This document shows, one piece after another, positions 10,035-18,712 of a stretch of DNA of 64,000 bases. This DNA comes from Rhodococcus koreensis (GTDB lineage: Bacteria; Actinomycetota; Actinomycetes; Mycobacteriales; Mycobacteriaceae), in assembly GCF_900105905.1 (NCBI RefSeq), contig NZ_FNSV01000005.1, positions 682,001 through 746,000 of the forward strand, read 5' to 3'. Position 1 is the stretch's first letter. Each line of letters begins with the position of its first letter. The translations under genes and the position numbers were made by a program. The notes beneath the pieces were generated by a model. It was not told the DNA's origin. It ran no database searches and was given only the letters and a program-made list of their open reading frames with translations.

Positions 10035-12035
10035 TCATATCGCACTTCCGATCTGAATATTCAGCCAATCGGACAGCCAGGTGATCGCGTCGCGCCCCGC
10101 GTTGTCGACGACCAGGGCGCGGTAGTTGGTGTGGGCGCCGGAGGTGAAGAAGCTCGCGGCCTGCAGGCCTTCGCCGACCAGGGCGGTCAGGTCCTCGGCC
10201 CCTTGTGACTGGGCCATGGTCGTCAGCGAGCCGGTCAGCGCCGGCAGATCGACGTTCTGCGTCTGGGTGCTGATGTTGGTGGCCGCGTTTGACAGCTTGC
10301 CGAGTAGTTCCGGTGGGGTCTTGGATGCCGTGCCGGCGAGCATGGTCACCGCCACCGAGGCCAGGTCGAGGCCGACGGGGACGAGGCCGGCCATCGCGGC
10401 CCCGGCCCCGATGGGGTCGGGGACTTGTCCGGGGGGCGGGAGCAGTTTCTCCACCGCGGTCCAGGCGATGTCCTGGATCCGCCCGATGAGGGTGGCCAGC
10501 CGGATGACGTCGACGCCTCCGAGGATCGACGCGACGAGTGCGGCGATCTGGGTGTATCCGGTGGGGTCCGGGATGACCGACAGGAGCTGGGAGACCCAGC
10601 GCAGATCCACGGCCGCGGCCATCTTCACCAACGGCGCGAACTGGTTGTTCAGCTCCCCCGCCACCTGGTGCGCACCGTGGGCGTCGAGGGCGGCGACCCT
10701 CTGCGGCAACACCGTGAGATTGCGGAGAATGCCCGGGACGTCGAGAGCGGTCACCCCGGTCGCGACATTGAGCACCTGGCCCACCACCGTGGCCGGTTTC
10801 AGCACCGACAACACAGTCGACGCCGCCGACAGTGCATCGGCTGGAACCGACGTCAGCGGGGCGACCTGACCGCCGAGGGTGGTGGCCGCGGCCGACAGCT
10901 GCGCCGCGTCCCCCGATGCCCCTGCGACGGTCGTAGTCCCCGAATCGGCCAGCTTCCTCGCGGTGTCGGCGATCGTCGTCACGGTGTCCAGTGCGGCGGA
11001 CAGGTCGGAGGCCCCGGCCTGGGAGAGGACCTCGGAGGCGCTGTGTTCGGGGCTACCCACCTGGGCGGCGGCGAGCTGCCCGCTGGCGGCACGTGCGGTC
11101 CCGGAGTCGATCAGATCAGCCATCGGGGCGAGCGTGGTAGCGATGGACGAGGCCGTCGCTGCCACGCCGCCGACATCGACATTCGGCTCGGAAAGCTGCT
11201 GCCCGAGGGCGGCGACGGTGCGTCCCAGCGCGGGCAGGTCGGCACCGGAGAAATCCGAGGTCAGCGCGGTGGCCAGCCGGGCATCGCCACCGGTGTTCCT
11301 GGTTCCACCATTTGCGCTGGTATCGCCGTTCACACTGGGAGTCTTGGTCAGGATCGACCCGAGCGAGCCCAGTAGTGGGTTGTCGCCCTTGCGGATCGAG
11401 CAGTACAGGTCCCCGGGGTCGCAGATCGAGGCGACCCGGCCGGAGAGTGTGCCCATGCCCCGCGGGCGTGGATCGGCGATGCCCTGACCGGAGGTGCGAG
11501 GGCCCACGATCGCCGAGCCTTGGGTGCCGGCGCCGGGGTCGGCGAGCAGGCCGACGGCCAGGACCCGGTCGGCGGGCACGGGCCCGTGGTCGTTGCCGAT
11601 CCCGGAGGCGAGATCGCCTGCGGCGTCGGCGCCCTGGGAGTATCCGGTGATCGTGAACTTCGTGTTCGTGCACGTGCTCGCCACCTCTGTGAGCACCGCC
11701 GTGGCCTTGGTGAGGGCGTCGAGTTTGCTGTCGGCGTAGGTGTGCCCGTTGTCGAACGCTCGGGCCATGTACGGCAGGGTGTAGACCTTGGCCCGGTCAC
11801 CGTGGGCGGCGGTGATGGACTCGGCGACCGGTGCGAGGATCCCGACAGGCCGGGTAGGGTCGGCGTCCTCGGAGGTCTCCCAGGTCCCGGGGATCAGCAG
11901 GTTGAACGTCGCCGCACAACTGGTGGGGTCGGCATGGGCGATCGAGGGGGCGGTCACCGCGACACTGCCTCCGGTGATGGTCGCGCACGCGGCGAGAGCG
12001 ACCAGGCTGCGGGCTCTCGAACGTCTTGCGGGCAT
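10035..12035 (-). CDS. secreted cutinase-family protein with large insertion
   Basis: 666 residues. It has a Sec signal peptide with cleavage expected after AHA (about residue 35). A serine-esterase fold follows: GYSQG at 131-135 holds the nucleophile Ser133, and CDPGDLYC near 230 would supply the catalytic Asp. The GAHTNYRALVVD segment that normally carries the catalytic His appears only near residue 635. About 390 residues rich in A, T, S, L and V therefore interrupt the cutinase domain. Family members hydrolyse polyesters or lipids outside the cell. The start at ATG 12035 has GATGAGG just upstream and begins the signal peptide; the in-frame start at 12119 is less likely. A diverged fragment of the insertion recurs at 58470-58848. 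Confidence 0.8.
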   Translation of the reverse strand: MPARRSRARSLVALAACATITGGSVAVTAPSIAHADPTSCAATFNLLIPGTWETSEDADPTRPVGILAPVAESITAAHGDRAKVYTLPYMARAFDNGHTYADSKLDALTKATAVLTEVASTCTNTKFTITGYSQGADAAGDLASGIGNDHGPVPADRVLAVGLLADPGAGTQGSAIVGPRTSGQGIADPRPRGMGTLSGRVASICDPGDLYCSIRKGDNPLLGSLGSILTKTPSVNGDTSANGGTRNTGGDARLATALTSDFSGADLPALGRTVAALGQQLSEPNVDVGGVAATASSIATTLAPMADLIDSGTARAASGQLAAAQVGSPEHSASEVLSQAGASDLSAALDTVTTIADTARKLADSGTTTVAGASGDAAQLSAAATTLGGQVAPLTSVPADALSAASTVLSVLKPATVVGQVLNVATGVTALDVPGILRNLTVLPQRVAALDAHGAHQVAGELNNQFAPLVKMAAAVDLRWVSQLLSVIPDPTGYTQIAALVASILGGVDVIRLATLIGRIQDIAWTAVEKLLPPPGQVPDPIGAGAAMAGLVPVGLDLASVAVTMLAGTASKTPPELLGKLSNAATNISTQTQNVDLPALTGSLTTMAQSQGAEDLTALVGEGLQAASFFTSGAHTNYRALVVDNAGRDAITWLSDWLNIQIGSAI

Positions 12036-12281
12036 GGGCACCTCATCTGTCGCCGGCGAGCTATCAAGCTCACCCACTGGTGTGGGTTCCGGGATGCCAC
12101 GCGCAGCCTCCGACAACAACGCACCGGTGGGGTGAGGTGCATACGGTGACCGAATTCGGCAGCGGAATTCAACGGGGTATGTGGATAACTTCTCCTCCCC
12201 GCCCTCATTCGCACGTCGCCTGCTACCCCGACCCCACCGCGCACTCCCGTAGCGGTGCGAGACGTGCTAGCTGCGATAGCG

Positions 12282-12312
12282 GTGCTGTCCGGAGCTGAAC
12301 TCCGGACAGCAC
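12282..12312. terminator. perfect 13-bp inverted repeat
   Basis: GTGCTGTCCGGAG, a 5-base loop CTGAA, then CTCCGGACAGCAC. It lies downstream of the tpg-like gene and upstream of the cutinase gene on the minus strand, so a stem-loop terminator for the tpg operon is the simplest reading. There is no T-run, which is usual in actinobacteria. An operator for the cutinase gene is an alternative. Confidence 0.55.
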
Positions 12313-12444
12313 ACGTCCCCTGAGATCAGAGCCAAGACGACGACCGCGCACACAGCGACGGTTGTGGGCACGAAACGCGCAAGCGGGGTCACCACCCCAG
12401 GACAGGGGCACCAGATCCTGGGCGCCATCGGATTCCGCGTGTGA

Positions 12445-13242
12445 TCAGATCCAGTCGATGTGGACCGAATCGATGTGGTCGAAGTGGAATCCGAACTGGT
12501 CGCTGTACTTGTCGAAGCCCTTGTTCTCCGGGTAGTCGAGGGTGGCGTGCCGCTCCAGCAAGGCCACGACCCGGGCGTGGTCGTCGTTGGCCAGTGCGGC
12601 GGCCAGTTCGCGGGATTCCTCGCTGGTGAACTGTGTGTCGGAGTTCGCGAAATCCAGGGTGCGGACCCGGTAGTCGTAGCCCTCGTCGGCGCCGTTGCGG
12701 ACCATGACACCGCCCTTGACGCGGATGACCGCTTTCTTCGGGGTTCCGTCCGGGCGCAGCACGCCGGCGCGTTTCATGATGTCCTCGGCTTTGACGTTCT
12801 TGAGTTTCTTGCTGGCGTCGGCACGCAACTCGTTCGTGTCCCCGGACCGATACCGGGAGACGGCGGAGCGGGAACGGCCGATCTTAGCGGCCACGGCATC
12901 GACGCCGCCGAGTCGTTCGATCGCCGCTCGGCGTTGGGCTCGCTCGAGGACATCCGGGTGCGGGATGCGGCCCTGTTGCGCCCAACGGCGCAGCGTGCGG
13001 TCGGACGGCGGTGTGCGGCCGGCATCGATCGCGGCCTGACGCAGTCCCTCGTTGCCGAGTTCCTTGCGTAGTTGTGTGACCGAGACCTTGCTGGTTAGTC
13101 CGGCCAGTCCCCCGCTCTTGACCTGCTTCGACTTCTCGACACCGCTGGTCGCGGCGTTGGCGACCGAGACTTTGAGGCCGTCGAGGCCGACCGCCTCCTG
13201 CGCCGGTTTCGTGGTGCGGGGCTTGGGAAGATGCAGTGCCAT
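12445..13242 (-). CDS. tpg: terminal protein-like DNA-binding protein (Tpg-like)
   Basis: 265 residues. A basic N-terminal region contains RTLRRWAQQGRIPHPDVLE and a helix-turn-helix LGGVDAVAAKIGRSRSAVSRYRSG, followed by basic residues and an RV/VF-type strand region. The protein ends FHFDHIDSVHIDWI, much like the hydrophobic-acidic tail of Streptomyces Tpg. Tpg is the protein covalently bound to the 5' ends of linear actinobacterial replicons that primes end patching. The assignment rests on the HTH, the C-terminal motif and the gene pair with a tap-like gene; the priming residue cannot be identified by eye. The start overlaps the tap stop (TGATG). Confidence 0.6.
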   Translation of the reverse strand: MALHLPKPRTTKPAQEAVGLDGLKVSVANAATSGVEKSKQVKSGGLAGLTSKVSVTQLRKELGNEGLRQAAIDAGRTPPSDRTLRRWAQQGRIPHPDVLERAQRRAAIERLGGVDAVAAKIGRSRSAVSRYRSGDTNELRADASKKLKNVKAEDIMKRAGVLRPDGTPKKAVIRVKGGVMVRNGADEGYDYRVRTLDFANSDTQFTSEESRELAAALANDDHARVVALLERHATLDYPENKGFDKYSDQFGFHFDHIDSVHIDWI

Positions 13243-15257
13243 CAGAGTGCCCCCTCCCCTTCGTCTTCGGCGAATGCCGCCTTGATCGCGAGGTTCACCT
13301 CGTGCACGTCCTGCGCCGAAGTGAAGGCGGACAACAGGGTGTCGGTGAGGACCACGTCCTTCTCGACCGACATCTTCCCCAGCGCCTCACTCGGGTCGGC
13401 GATTTCCTCCCCGCCGGCCAGGAGGTACACCCAGGAGTCGGTGACGGTGCGGACCGGCCAACGGCCGTGCTCGCGGGCGATCCGCATCGCCACCCGTCGG
13501 CCGCGCCACCGGCAGTGCGCGATGATCGCCGCCCGCCAGAGCGGTTGGTGGTGATGTTGCATCCGGGTCGCGGTCCACATGTCCGGGTTGACCATTCGCC
13601 CGATGTACCCCTTGTAACACGTTCCGAGGAACCGTTTCGTCGCTTCGTCGTCGGTGTCCACCGCGGCCTTGCGGGCCTCGCGCAGGATTTTCGCCCACTT
13701 GTCGAGGGTGCGGCCCTGCTGTAGGTAGACCCAGGCCTCGGTGATGTCGAGGTCGTCGAGTTCGGCGCCGATCCCCCCATCCGCGACCGGCGAGCACAGC
13801 CCGTCCAGGCTGACCGTGGTGACCCAGGTCTGCACCGGTTGATCAGCCAGCATGTGGGGGTGCGGCAGCGGGAGCTTCTCGGGCAGCGACAGTGCCTGCC
13901 CGGGCGGGAGGGTGATCCGCCACAACCCGAACGGGGCCCCCTTCTCCCCCACCGCCGCAACAGCGGCATTGTCACCAATCAGGTGCTGGGGCTGCCCATA
14001 CCCGAATTCGAGCATGCCCGCGGAGGCAAGGTAGGCGGCGCGTTGGTCGATGGACACCAACCGGCCCGTCCCGTCCAAATCCTGCGCGTCGGGGACGCGG
14101 GTCCAGCCGACAGCGGGTTCGAGGTCTCCCCGCGGCGGGCCGTCGAGGGGTGGAACCGAGCCAGGTGCGGTGACGACGATGCCTTTGCCGCTGCGGGTGC
14201 GTTCACGCTTGATCTTGTCGACGAGGGCGGCCCCGGTGCGCGCCGGTGTGGGGCCCGGGAGCACCCCGAGGTGCTGGGCGCACCACGCCAACCGGCGTCC
14301 GAGTTCCCGGGCTGCCGGCAGGTCGTCGTCGGGGAGATACGTTCCGGCGGTGGGGGAGCCGAGGATCCCCATGTCGCCGACCCGGTTGTGCCAACCGAAG
14401 TCCTTGTTCCAGTAGGTCCACACATACGGCTCGATCACCACATCGACCATCGAGGTGAAGTTCCCGATCGAGCGGGACAGGTGCACCACGTGCCCGGGGT
14501 CGCCGCGCAGTTCCCACCCTGCGTTCAGCAGCGGGGTGAGGGCGGCCTGGAGGACGGCGGTCAATTCTTGGGCGGCGCGGGTGCGCAGGGCTTCCATGTC
14601 GTCGACGTCGTCTTCGCTGCCCGGGTCGATGATCCACCCGAGCAGCTCGCATGCCGCCTGTCCGACGACCCAGATCTGTGCGGGGGCTCCCAACGGGGTC
14701 AGGGCGGCCCAGCGGATCAGTTTGTCCAGCTTCTCGACGGAGTCGACCGGACCGGTCAGCTCCCGCCCGGAGGGTGTGTACGTGCCCGCGGCGGTCACGA
14801 TCAACGCGTGACCATCGGCCTCGTCTCCGGCCGGAAGCGCCTCCCACACCGGTGTACGGGGTGTTGCCGTCGGCTCGATCTCCGATGCTGGGAGATCCAG
14901 GGCATCAGCGGCCGTGGTTGGTTCCGCCGTGGCGGCTTCTGACGTAGCTGTTTCCGCCGGTGCGATTTCGGTGGGCTCGTCGCCGCCGTCCACCGCAGCG
15001 CTATCCATCTCTTCGCTGTCCACCTCGGAGGACGGCGGGGTCGGGGCGTCGGCGACATCCCACTGCTCGGACGATTCGGGGTGTGCGGCCACGGCTGCCT
15101 CAGAGTCCGCCTGATCGGCTGCGATGGGGACACCAGCTTCGACGGAGACGGCGTCATCATCATCATCGGGGACAACGTCATCGGTGGAAGCGGGAGATAT
15201 CGTCAGCGTCGCCTCGGGCAGTGCGAACAGAGGTATCTGTTCCCACGGCCCGCTCAT
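13242..15257 (-). CDS. tap: telomere-associated protein-like (Tap-like)
   Basis: 671 residues, close to the roughly 700-740 of Streptomyces Tap. The first 180 residues are acidic and low-complexity (D, E, A, S, T). The rest is a folded domain with VEKLDKLIRWAALTPLGAPAQIWVV, two Trp-rich central segments and SVEKDVVLTDTLLSAF near the end. Tap recruits Tpg to telomeric 3' overhangs in linear plasmids and chromosomes. The call depends on size, the overlapping order tap-tpg and the nature of the partner; no diagnostic catalytic motif is visible. The start overlaps the upstream RHH gene stop (ATGA), so all three genes are coupled. Confidence 0.55.
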   Translation of the reverse strand: MSGPWEQIPLFALPEATLTISPASTDDVVPDDDDDAVSVEAGVPIAADQADSEAAVAAHPESSEQWDVADAPTPPSSEVDSEEMDSAAVDGGDEPTEIAPAETATSEAATAEPTTAADALDLPASEIEPTATPRTPVWEALPAGDEADGHALIVTAAGTYTPSGRELTGPVDSVEKLDKLIRWAALTPLGAPAQIWVVGQAACELLGWIIDPGSEDDVDDMEALRTRAAQELTAVLQAALTPLLNAGWELRGDPGHVVHLSRSIGNFTSMVDVVIEPYVWTYWNKDFGWHNRVGDMGILGSPTAGTYLPDDDLPAARELGRRLAWCAQHLGVLPGPTPARTGAALVDKIKRERTRSGKGIVVTAPGSVPPLDGPPRGDLEPAVGWTRVPDAQDLDGTGRLVSIDQRAAYLASAGMLEFGYGQPQHLIGDNAAVAAVGEKGAPFGLWRITLPPGQALSLPEKLPLPHPHMLADQPVQTWVTTVSLDGLCSPVADGGIGAELDDLDITEAWVYLQQGRTLDKWAKILREARKAAVDTDDEATKRFLGTCYKGYIGRMVNPDMWTATRMQHHHQPLWRAAIIAHCRWRGRRVAMRIAREHGRWPVRTVTDSWVYLLAGGEEIADPSEALGKMSVEKDVVLTDTLLSAFTSAQDVHEVNLAIKAAFAEDEGEGAL

Positions 15258-15598
15258 GAGTCCTGCTCGACGATCCGGCCGTCATGATCTGCCGGAGGGA
15301 CGCTGTAGCGGTCGAAGAACTCCTGCAGGGCCACATCCACGACGTTGGTCACCGTGGATTGGCGATCGTTCACCAGCCAGGTCAACCGGGCCTCCGTCGA
15401 GGCCAGGACCCGGGTATTGAGCGGAACCTTCGCCGGTCCCTTCCGCGGTTCCAACCTCGCCGTCAATTCCGGACTCGGCCCTCCCGCACCACCGGAGTCT
15501 CCCGCACCGGGAGCGCGTTTCCCCGACCCCGCGGCGCCACCTCGGGCTCCGGTCGGGCGGCGGCGGGCGCCGCCTTCGGAATTTCCCACCTTCGCCAT
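15254..15598 (-). CDS. small protein with ribbon-helix-helix-like C terminus
   Basis: About 114 residues. The first 55 are Gly/Ala/Pro/Arg-rich and unstructured. The rest, VPLNTRVLASTEARLTWLVNDRQSTVTNVVDVALQEFFDRY, has the strand-helix-turn-helix pattern of MetJ/Arc/CopG DNA-binding proteins such as ParG-type partition or autoregulatory factors. As the first gene of the tap-tpg operon it could be the operon's repressor, or act in segregation. Possible starts are ATG 15598 or GTG 15604. Confidence 0.55.
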   Translation of the reverse strand: MAKVGNSEGGARRRPTGARGGAAGSGKRAPGAGDSGGAGGPSPELTARLEPRKGPAKVPLNTRVLASTEARLTWLVNDRQSTVTNVVDVALQEFFDRYSVPPADHDGRIVEQDS

Positions 15599-15686
15599 AC
15601 CCACCCACTCGTATTCCGCGTGCCGCCGTGTGCTTGCGCGGAAATCACCCTACCCATTGCGGGCCTTATTACAGGTATCTTCGCGG

Positions 15687-15700
15687 GCATGTTTGCATGC
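15687..15700. promoter_or_regulatory. palindrome upstream of tap-tpg operon
   Basis: GCATG-TTTG-CATGC, about 90 bases upstream of the RHH gene start, in a locally AT-richer stretch that also has TAATAA on the minus strand. It could be an operator for the RHH protein. The palindrome is short and the idea is untested. Confidence 0.3.
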
Positions 15701-15789
15701 AGATTTGCGCCCGGGATGTGACGGGGCGCTACGGGCGCAGGCATTGACGCCGCTGGCGGTGACATAGCCGGATACACAGCTCGGGTACG

Positions 15790-16018
15790 TCAGCGCAGGA
15801 AGCCGTCACGACTCGACAATCTCGGATTCGTCATTCCACCAGCGTGATCGGCACCCTTGGGCGTGATGAACAGGTGGTGCCGGTCGCCGTCGTGGGTGAG
15901 GGACATCGCCACCCCCGTGGTGTGTCCCTCGGCGAACCGTGCGAGCAGCTCGTGGGTGGCCTCGAATCGGATGTGGCTGATGCGGTAGGTGGCGCCGCCC
16001 AAAGATGAGGCTGGGCAC
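15790..16018 (-). pseudogene. small hypothetical protein, frameshifted
   Basis: A strong AAAGGAGGG precedes GTG 16018, which starts PSLIFG. The continuing protein GATYRISHIRFEATHELLARFAEGHTTGV...HHLFITPKGAD is in another frame; removing one G from the GGG at 15998-16000 joins them. The product would be about 75 residues, a small alpha/beta protein similar in plan to the gene at 16130-16357 (both have an amphipathic helix followed by G-V/I-x strands and an LFITP/LLITP motif). Function unknown. Confidence 0.5.
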
Positions 16019-16129
16019 CCTACCCTCCTTTGCTGGCGGTGGAGCGTTGCCGAAAGTCTCGCTGACATCCCGTCCTCGGCGAAGACAGACACACCGTCGC
16101 GGCACGAGGGGCATCCGCTGCGGGCGCGG

Positions 16130-16357
16130 TTACCAGCGGTAGACGACGCTCGGGTTCGGCTCGTCGCTGCCCCGAATCGCGACCGGAGTCGCCGGCGTAA
16201 TCAGCAAGCGCACCGTCGAGTTCTGGCTGACAATACCGACGAATCCGCCGGTGCCGTTGTCTGCGAAGAGGCCCCTGATAGCGTACTCGAGGCCGTGGGC
16301 GGCGGCCGCATCGGCGAGCGGATAACGGACCCCGTCGTAGATCGCTTCGTAACTCAT
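16130..16357 (-). CDS. small hypothetical protein, LLITP motif
   Basis: 75 residues: an N-terminal beta hairpin (YEAIYDGVRYPLADA), a helix, GGFVGIVSQ and VRLLITPATP. It resembles the frameshifted neighbour at 15790-16018, so the two are probable paralogues. GGGAGAAGG sits seven bases before ATG 16357, favouring this over the adjacent ATG 16360. Function unknown. Confidence 0.55.
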   Translation of the reverse strand: MSYEAIYDGVRYPLADAAAAHGLEYAIRGLFADNGTGGFVGIVSQNSTVRLLITPATPVAIRGSDEPNPSVVYRW

Positions 16358-16414
16358 CATCCTTCTCCCACTGGTCTCGTGGTGCCCACAGCATACGAGC
16401 GTCGGGCCGACGGT

Positions 16415-16444
16415 CGATGCCGATGCCGATGCCGATGCCGATGC
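16415..16444. repeat. hexamer tandem repeat, five copies of CGATGC
   Basis: Five perfect head-to-tail copies in the intergenic space between the small gene ending at 16130 and the PLD-like gene. It is a microsatellite likely to vary in copy number. No coding role is apparent, since it lies upstream of the preferred start at 16357. Confidence 0.85.
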
Positions 16445-16623
16445 ATCTTCCGCAACCGAGATTCGACCGGATCGCTGCACTCGGCCCCCGCGGTCAGCCC
16501 GCCCCACGCGCCACCGTCGACCTGCGCCCCGAGCGACAGACCGACGGCATCCCCTTCAGCTTCTTTTAGCGTTGCCCGGGACCTGCACCACCCGGGGAGG
16601 TTGGCCGGTTACCGTCTGTCGGT

Positions 16624-17562
16624 ATGGGGACCACCTTCCACGGGCCGAGCCCGTGGCCGCACATCACCCGCGCCATCCGCACCCGAGGTGCCCGGTACGC
16701 CGCGATCGGCTACCTCGGCCAGGACGCACCCGAGCTGCTCCCGCTACGCGCCGGAGACGTCCTGGTCGTCAACGCCTCCAAAGCCGCGATCCGGGCGCAC
16801 GCCACCTCCCCCGCCGCCCTCGCCTACTACGTGAACAAAGGGGTGCGGGTGCTGTCGTCGCCGACCCTGCACGCCAAGGTGATCGTTACCAGTCGGCGCG
16901 CGGTGATCGGGTCGGCGAACGCCTCCGAGAACTCCGCCCTCGCCGACGACGCTGTGGTCATCACCGACGACCCCGACATCATCGCCTCCGTACGGACATT
17001 CATCGACGGCCTCGACGAGATCACCGAAGTCGATCAGGTATTCATCGACGACGCCACCCGGGAGTGGGAGATCGGCCGCGCCGTCCCCCTGCCCGGGGTC
17101 ACCGGCCGCGTCCGCACCGAGACAGACTTCCTGCCGACGCCGGTGACCCGGATGTTCGTCAAACACGCCGTCGACTACGAACCCAGTCTCACCGAACAGC
17201 ATATGCTCGACGAGCACCGGTCGCGGCAACGGACCACGGCGGGGCCGGCGGTGAAGTACCAGCTCGAATCGCTCCGCCTCGACAGAACCAGCGCTGTCCG
17301 GCGCGGAGACGTGATCGTCTCCGTCGACGACGGGTGGATTTACCCACCGGCCGTCGTGGTGTCCGACCCCATGAAGATCCCGCGATCGGGCGGCGCGGTG
17401 CTGTATTTCCTGCGTATCCGCACCGACCTGTCACCGCTTCCCCTTGCCGAGGCAGAGAAGGTGCTCACCGACCTCGGGCACCCCGGCTCACGGTTGCGGA
17501 CCGACCACTACGTCCGCTCCCCCAGCCTCCGGACCGCGCTGCTGGGACTGTGGGACCTCTGA
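16624..17562 (+). CDS. phospholipase D-like (PLDc) domain protein
   Basis: 312 residues. Residues about 20-145 form a PLD-like domain with a single motif LHAKVIVTSRRAVIGSANASENSAL. His and Lys of HxKxxxxD are present, but the Asp position is Ser; the GSANAS serine/asparagine part is intact. Such proteins are usually nucleases or phosphodiesterases acting as dimers. The C-terminal half carries a conserved GGAVLYFLRIRTDLSPLPL region. The missing Asp leaves activity in doubt. A diverged fragment of its 3' end recurs at 48880-49058. Confidence 0.65.
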   Translation: MGTTFHGPSPWPHITRAIRTRGARYAAIGYLGQDAPELLPLRAGDVLVVNASKAAIRAHATSPAALAYYVNKGVRVLSSPTLHAKVIVTSRRAVIGSANASENSALADDAVVITDDPDIIASVRTFIDGLDEITEVDQVFIDDATREWEIGRAVPLPGVTGRVRTETDFLPTPVTRMFVKHAVDYEPSLTEQHMLDEHRSRQRTTAGPAVKYQLESLRLDRTSAVRRGDVIVSVDDGWIYPPAVVVSDPMKIPRSGGAVLYFLRIRTDLSPLPLAEAEKVLTDLGHPGSRLRTDHYVRSPSLRTALLGLWDL

Positions 17563-17775
17563 CCCCTGCGTCAGCGTGGGAGTCCGCTGCACAGAACCGA
17601 CGAACCCGACGGCCGAAACGCTAGACGGCGTTAGATACCGCGACATTGTTGCGCGCGAGTCGAAAGGTGCCAATGCGGTGCTGCCAGTCTTCCGGCTTGA
17701 GGATCAACGGGCCCTTCGTGAACCTTGGCCGCGCGATGATATCCCCGACTCACAGCATGCCGGCCAGACCAACCA

Positions 17776-17802
17776 TTAGCACTCCACCATCGAGAGTGCT
17801 AA
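17776..17802. promoter_or_regulatory. CIRCE operator (HrcA site), perfect
   Basis: TTAGCACTC, nine bases, GAGTGCTAA: an exact match to the CIRCE inverted repeat bound by the heat-shock repressor HrcA, normally upstream of groESL or dnaK operons. No chaperone gene follows. Downstream, after about 190 bp, comes only a small membrane-protein gene. It may be a stranded promoter left by loss of a groEL/groES gene, or may place the small protein under heat-shock control. Confidence 0.8.
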
Positions 17803-17992
17803 ATTCCGTGTAACCGAGGACACGGACCCGCGAGAACCGCTGGGCCCAAACACAGTCGCCGGCCAGCTGCAGCGCAAGTGCTACCGCCCCGGGTCGGGGC
17901 AGTGGCTGGAAGGTTGATTGCCCTTCGAACGATTGGGCACATCCGGCTTCGCCACACCGATGACCGGGCCACCCGAGGCACTGGAGAGGATC

Positions 17993-18319
17993 ATGACCGC
18001 CGCTACCCCGCGCCCATCAGGCGTCACCAGCGACAAGAGTTCCTCTGCGCGCGCCCGCCGACGAGCGCCGCGCGGGGGATCGCGGCTGCCCTCCGTGTCG
18101 ATCGCCCTGGGGGCGTTGTCCATCGCGTCGTTCTGGGTGGTCGGACTCGGGTTCGTCCTGGGCGTGAGCGCCATGGCGTGTGGCGCTCTCGCTACATCCC
18201 GGTCCGGCGCAGCCGGCGATGAGCCGGCCTCCCTGCGGGCGTTGCTCGGCGTCGTCGCCGGTGTCGCGGGGATCACGGTGTCCGCGATCGCTCTTTTTCC
18301 GGTGCTGGAGTACCTGTGA
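17993..18319 (+). CDS. small membrane protein (DUF4190-like)
   Basis: 108 residues from ATG 17993, which has GGAGAGG at good spacing. A basic, Ser/Arg-rich N terminus (about 30 residues) precedes SVSIALGALSIASFWVVGLGFVLGVSAMACGALA and a second hydrophobic stretch LLGVVAGVAGITVSAIALFPVL. Two or three short membrane helices rich in Gly and Ala are typical of actinobacterial DUF4190-type proteins of unknown function. It is the only gene downstream of the CIRCE site. Confidence 0.55.
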   Translation: MTAATPRPSGVTSDKSSSARARRRAPRGGSRLPSVSIALGALSIASFWVVGLGFVLGVSAMACGALATSRSGAAGDEPASLRALLGVVAGVAGITVSAIALFPVLEYL

Positions 18320-18401
18320 CCTGCGCACCAGCCCCTACACTGTCGCTTGCCAGGGTGATGGGACCACCTCGTTGCCACGAGCATGGGACCACCCGAAGGT
18401 G

Positions 18402-18572
18402 TCATCGAGCATCGACCTCGCCTTCTGAACTGTCAATGGCACCACGCCCGGGTCGGGTGCGTTGCCGGTAGGACGGGCCCTCGATGACGAGGGTGTGCGC
18501 CGCGGAGGTGAGCCGGTCGATCGCCGACTGCGCGAGCAGGGCGTCTGTGGTCATCGACAGCCACTCGATTGG
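18402..18572 (-). pseudogene. istB: istB 3' fragment
   Basis: The minus strand reads IEWLSMTTDALLAQSAIDRLTSAAHTLVIEG and SYRQR, ending at TGA 18402. This is the C-terminal lid and arginine-rich tail of an IstB AAA+ transposition helper. It is exactly the part missing from the istB copy that stops at 21701; the two join as SNR-(S)P-IEW. Confidence 0.75.
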
Positions 18573-18712
18573 AAGTGGCATACGTTCGTTCTCTCGGAAA
18601 TCGCCTGCGAGCTGGTCATTCAGCCCGGTTTGGGGAGTCCACTGTTTTCGAGGTGGGATTCCATTCGTGTCGGTACCACCTTGACGAGCAAGGTGGCCTT
18701 AACCTATGTGGC

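Noticed and set aside
16415..16444. Hexamer array considered as an iteron-type origin
   Set aside because: Iterons are usually 17-22 bases and lie next to a rep gene; a 6-base microsatellite with no rep gene nearby does not qualify.
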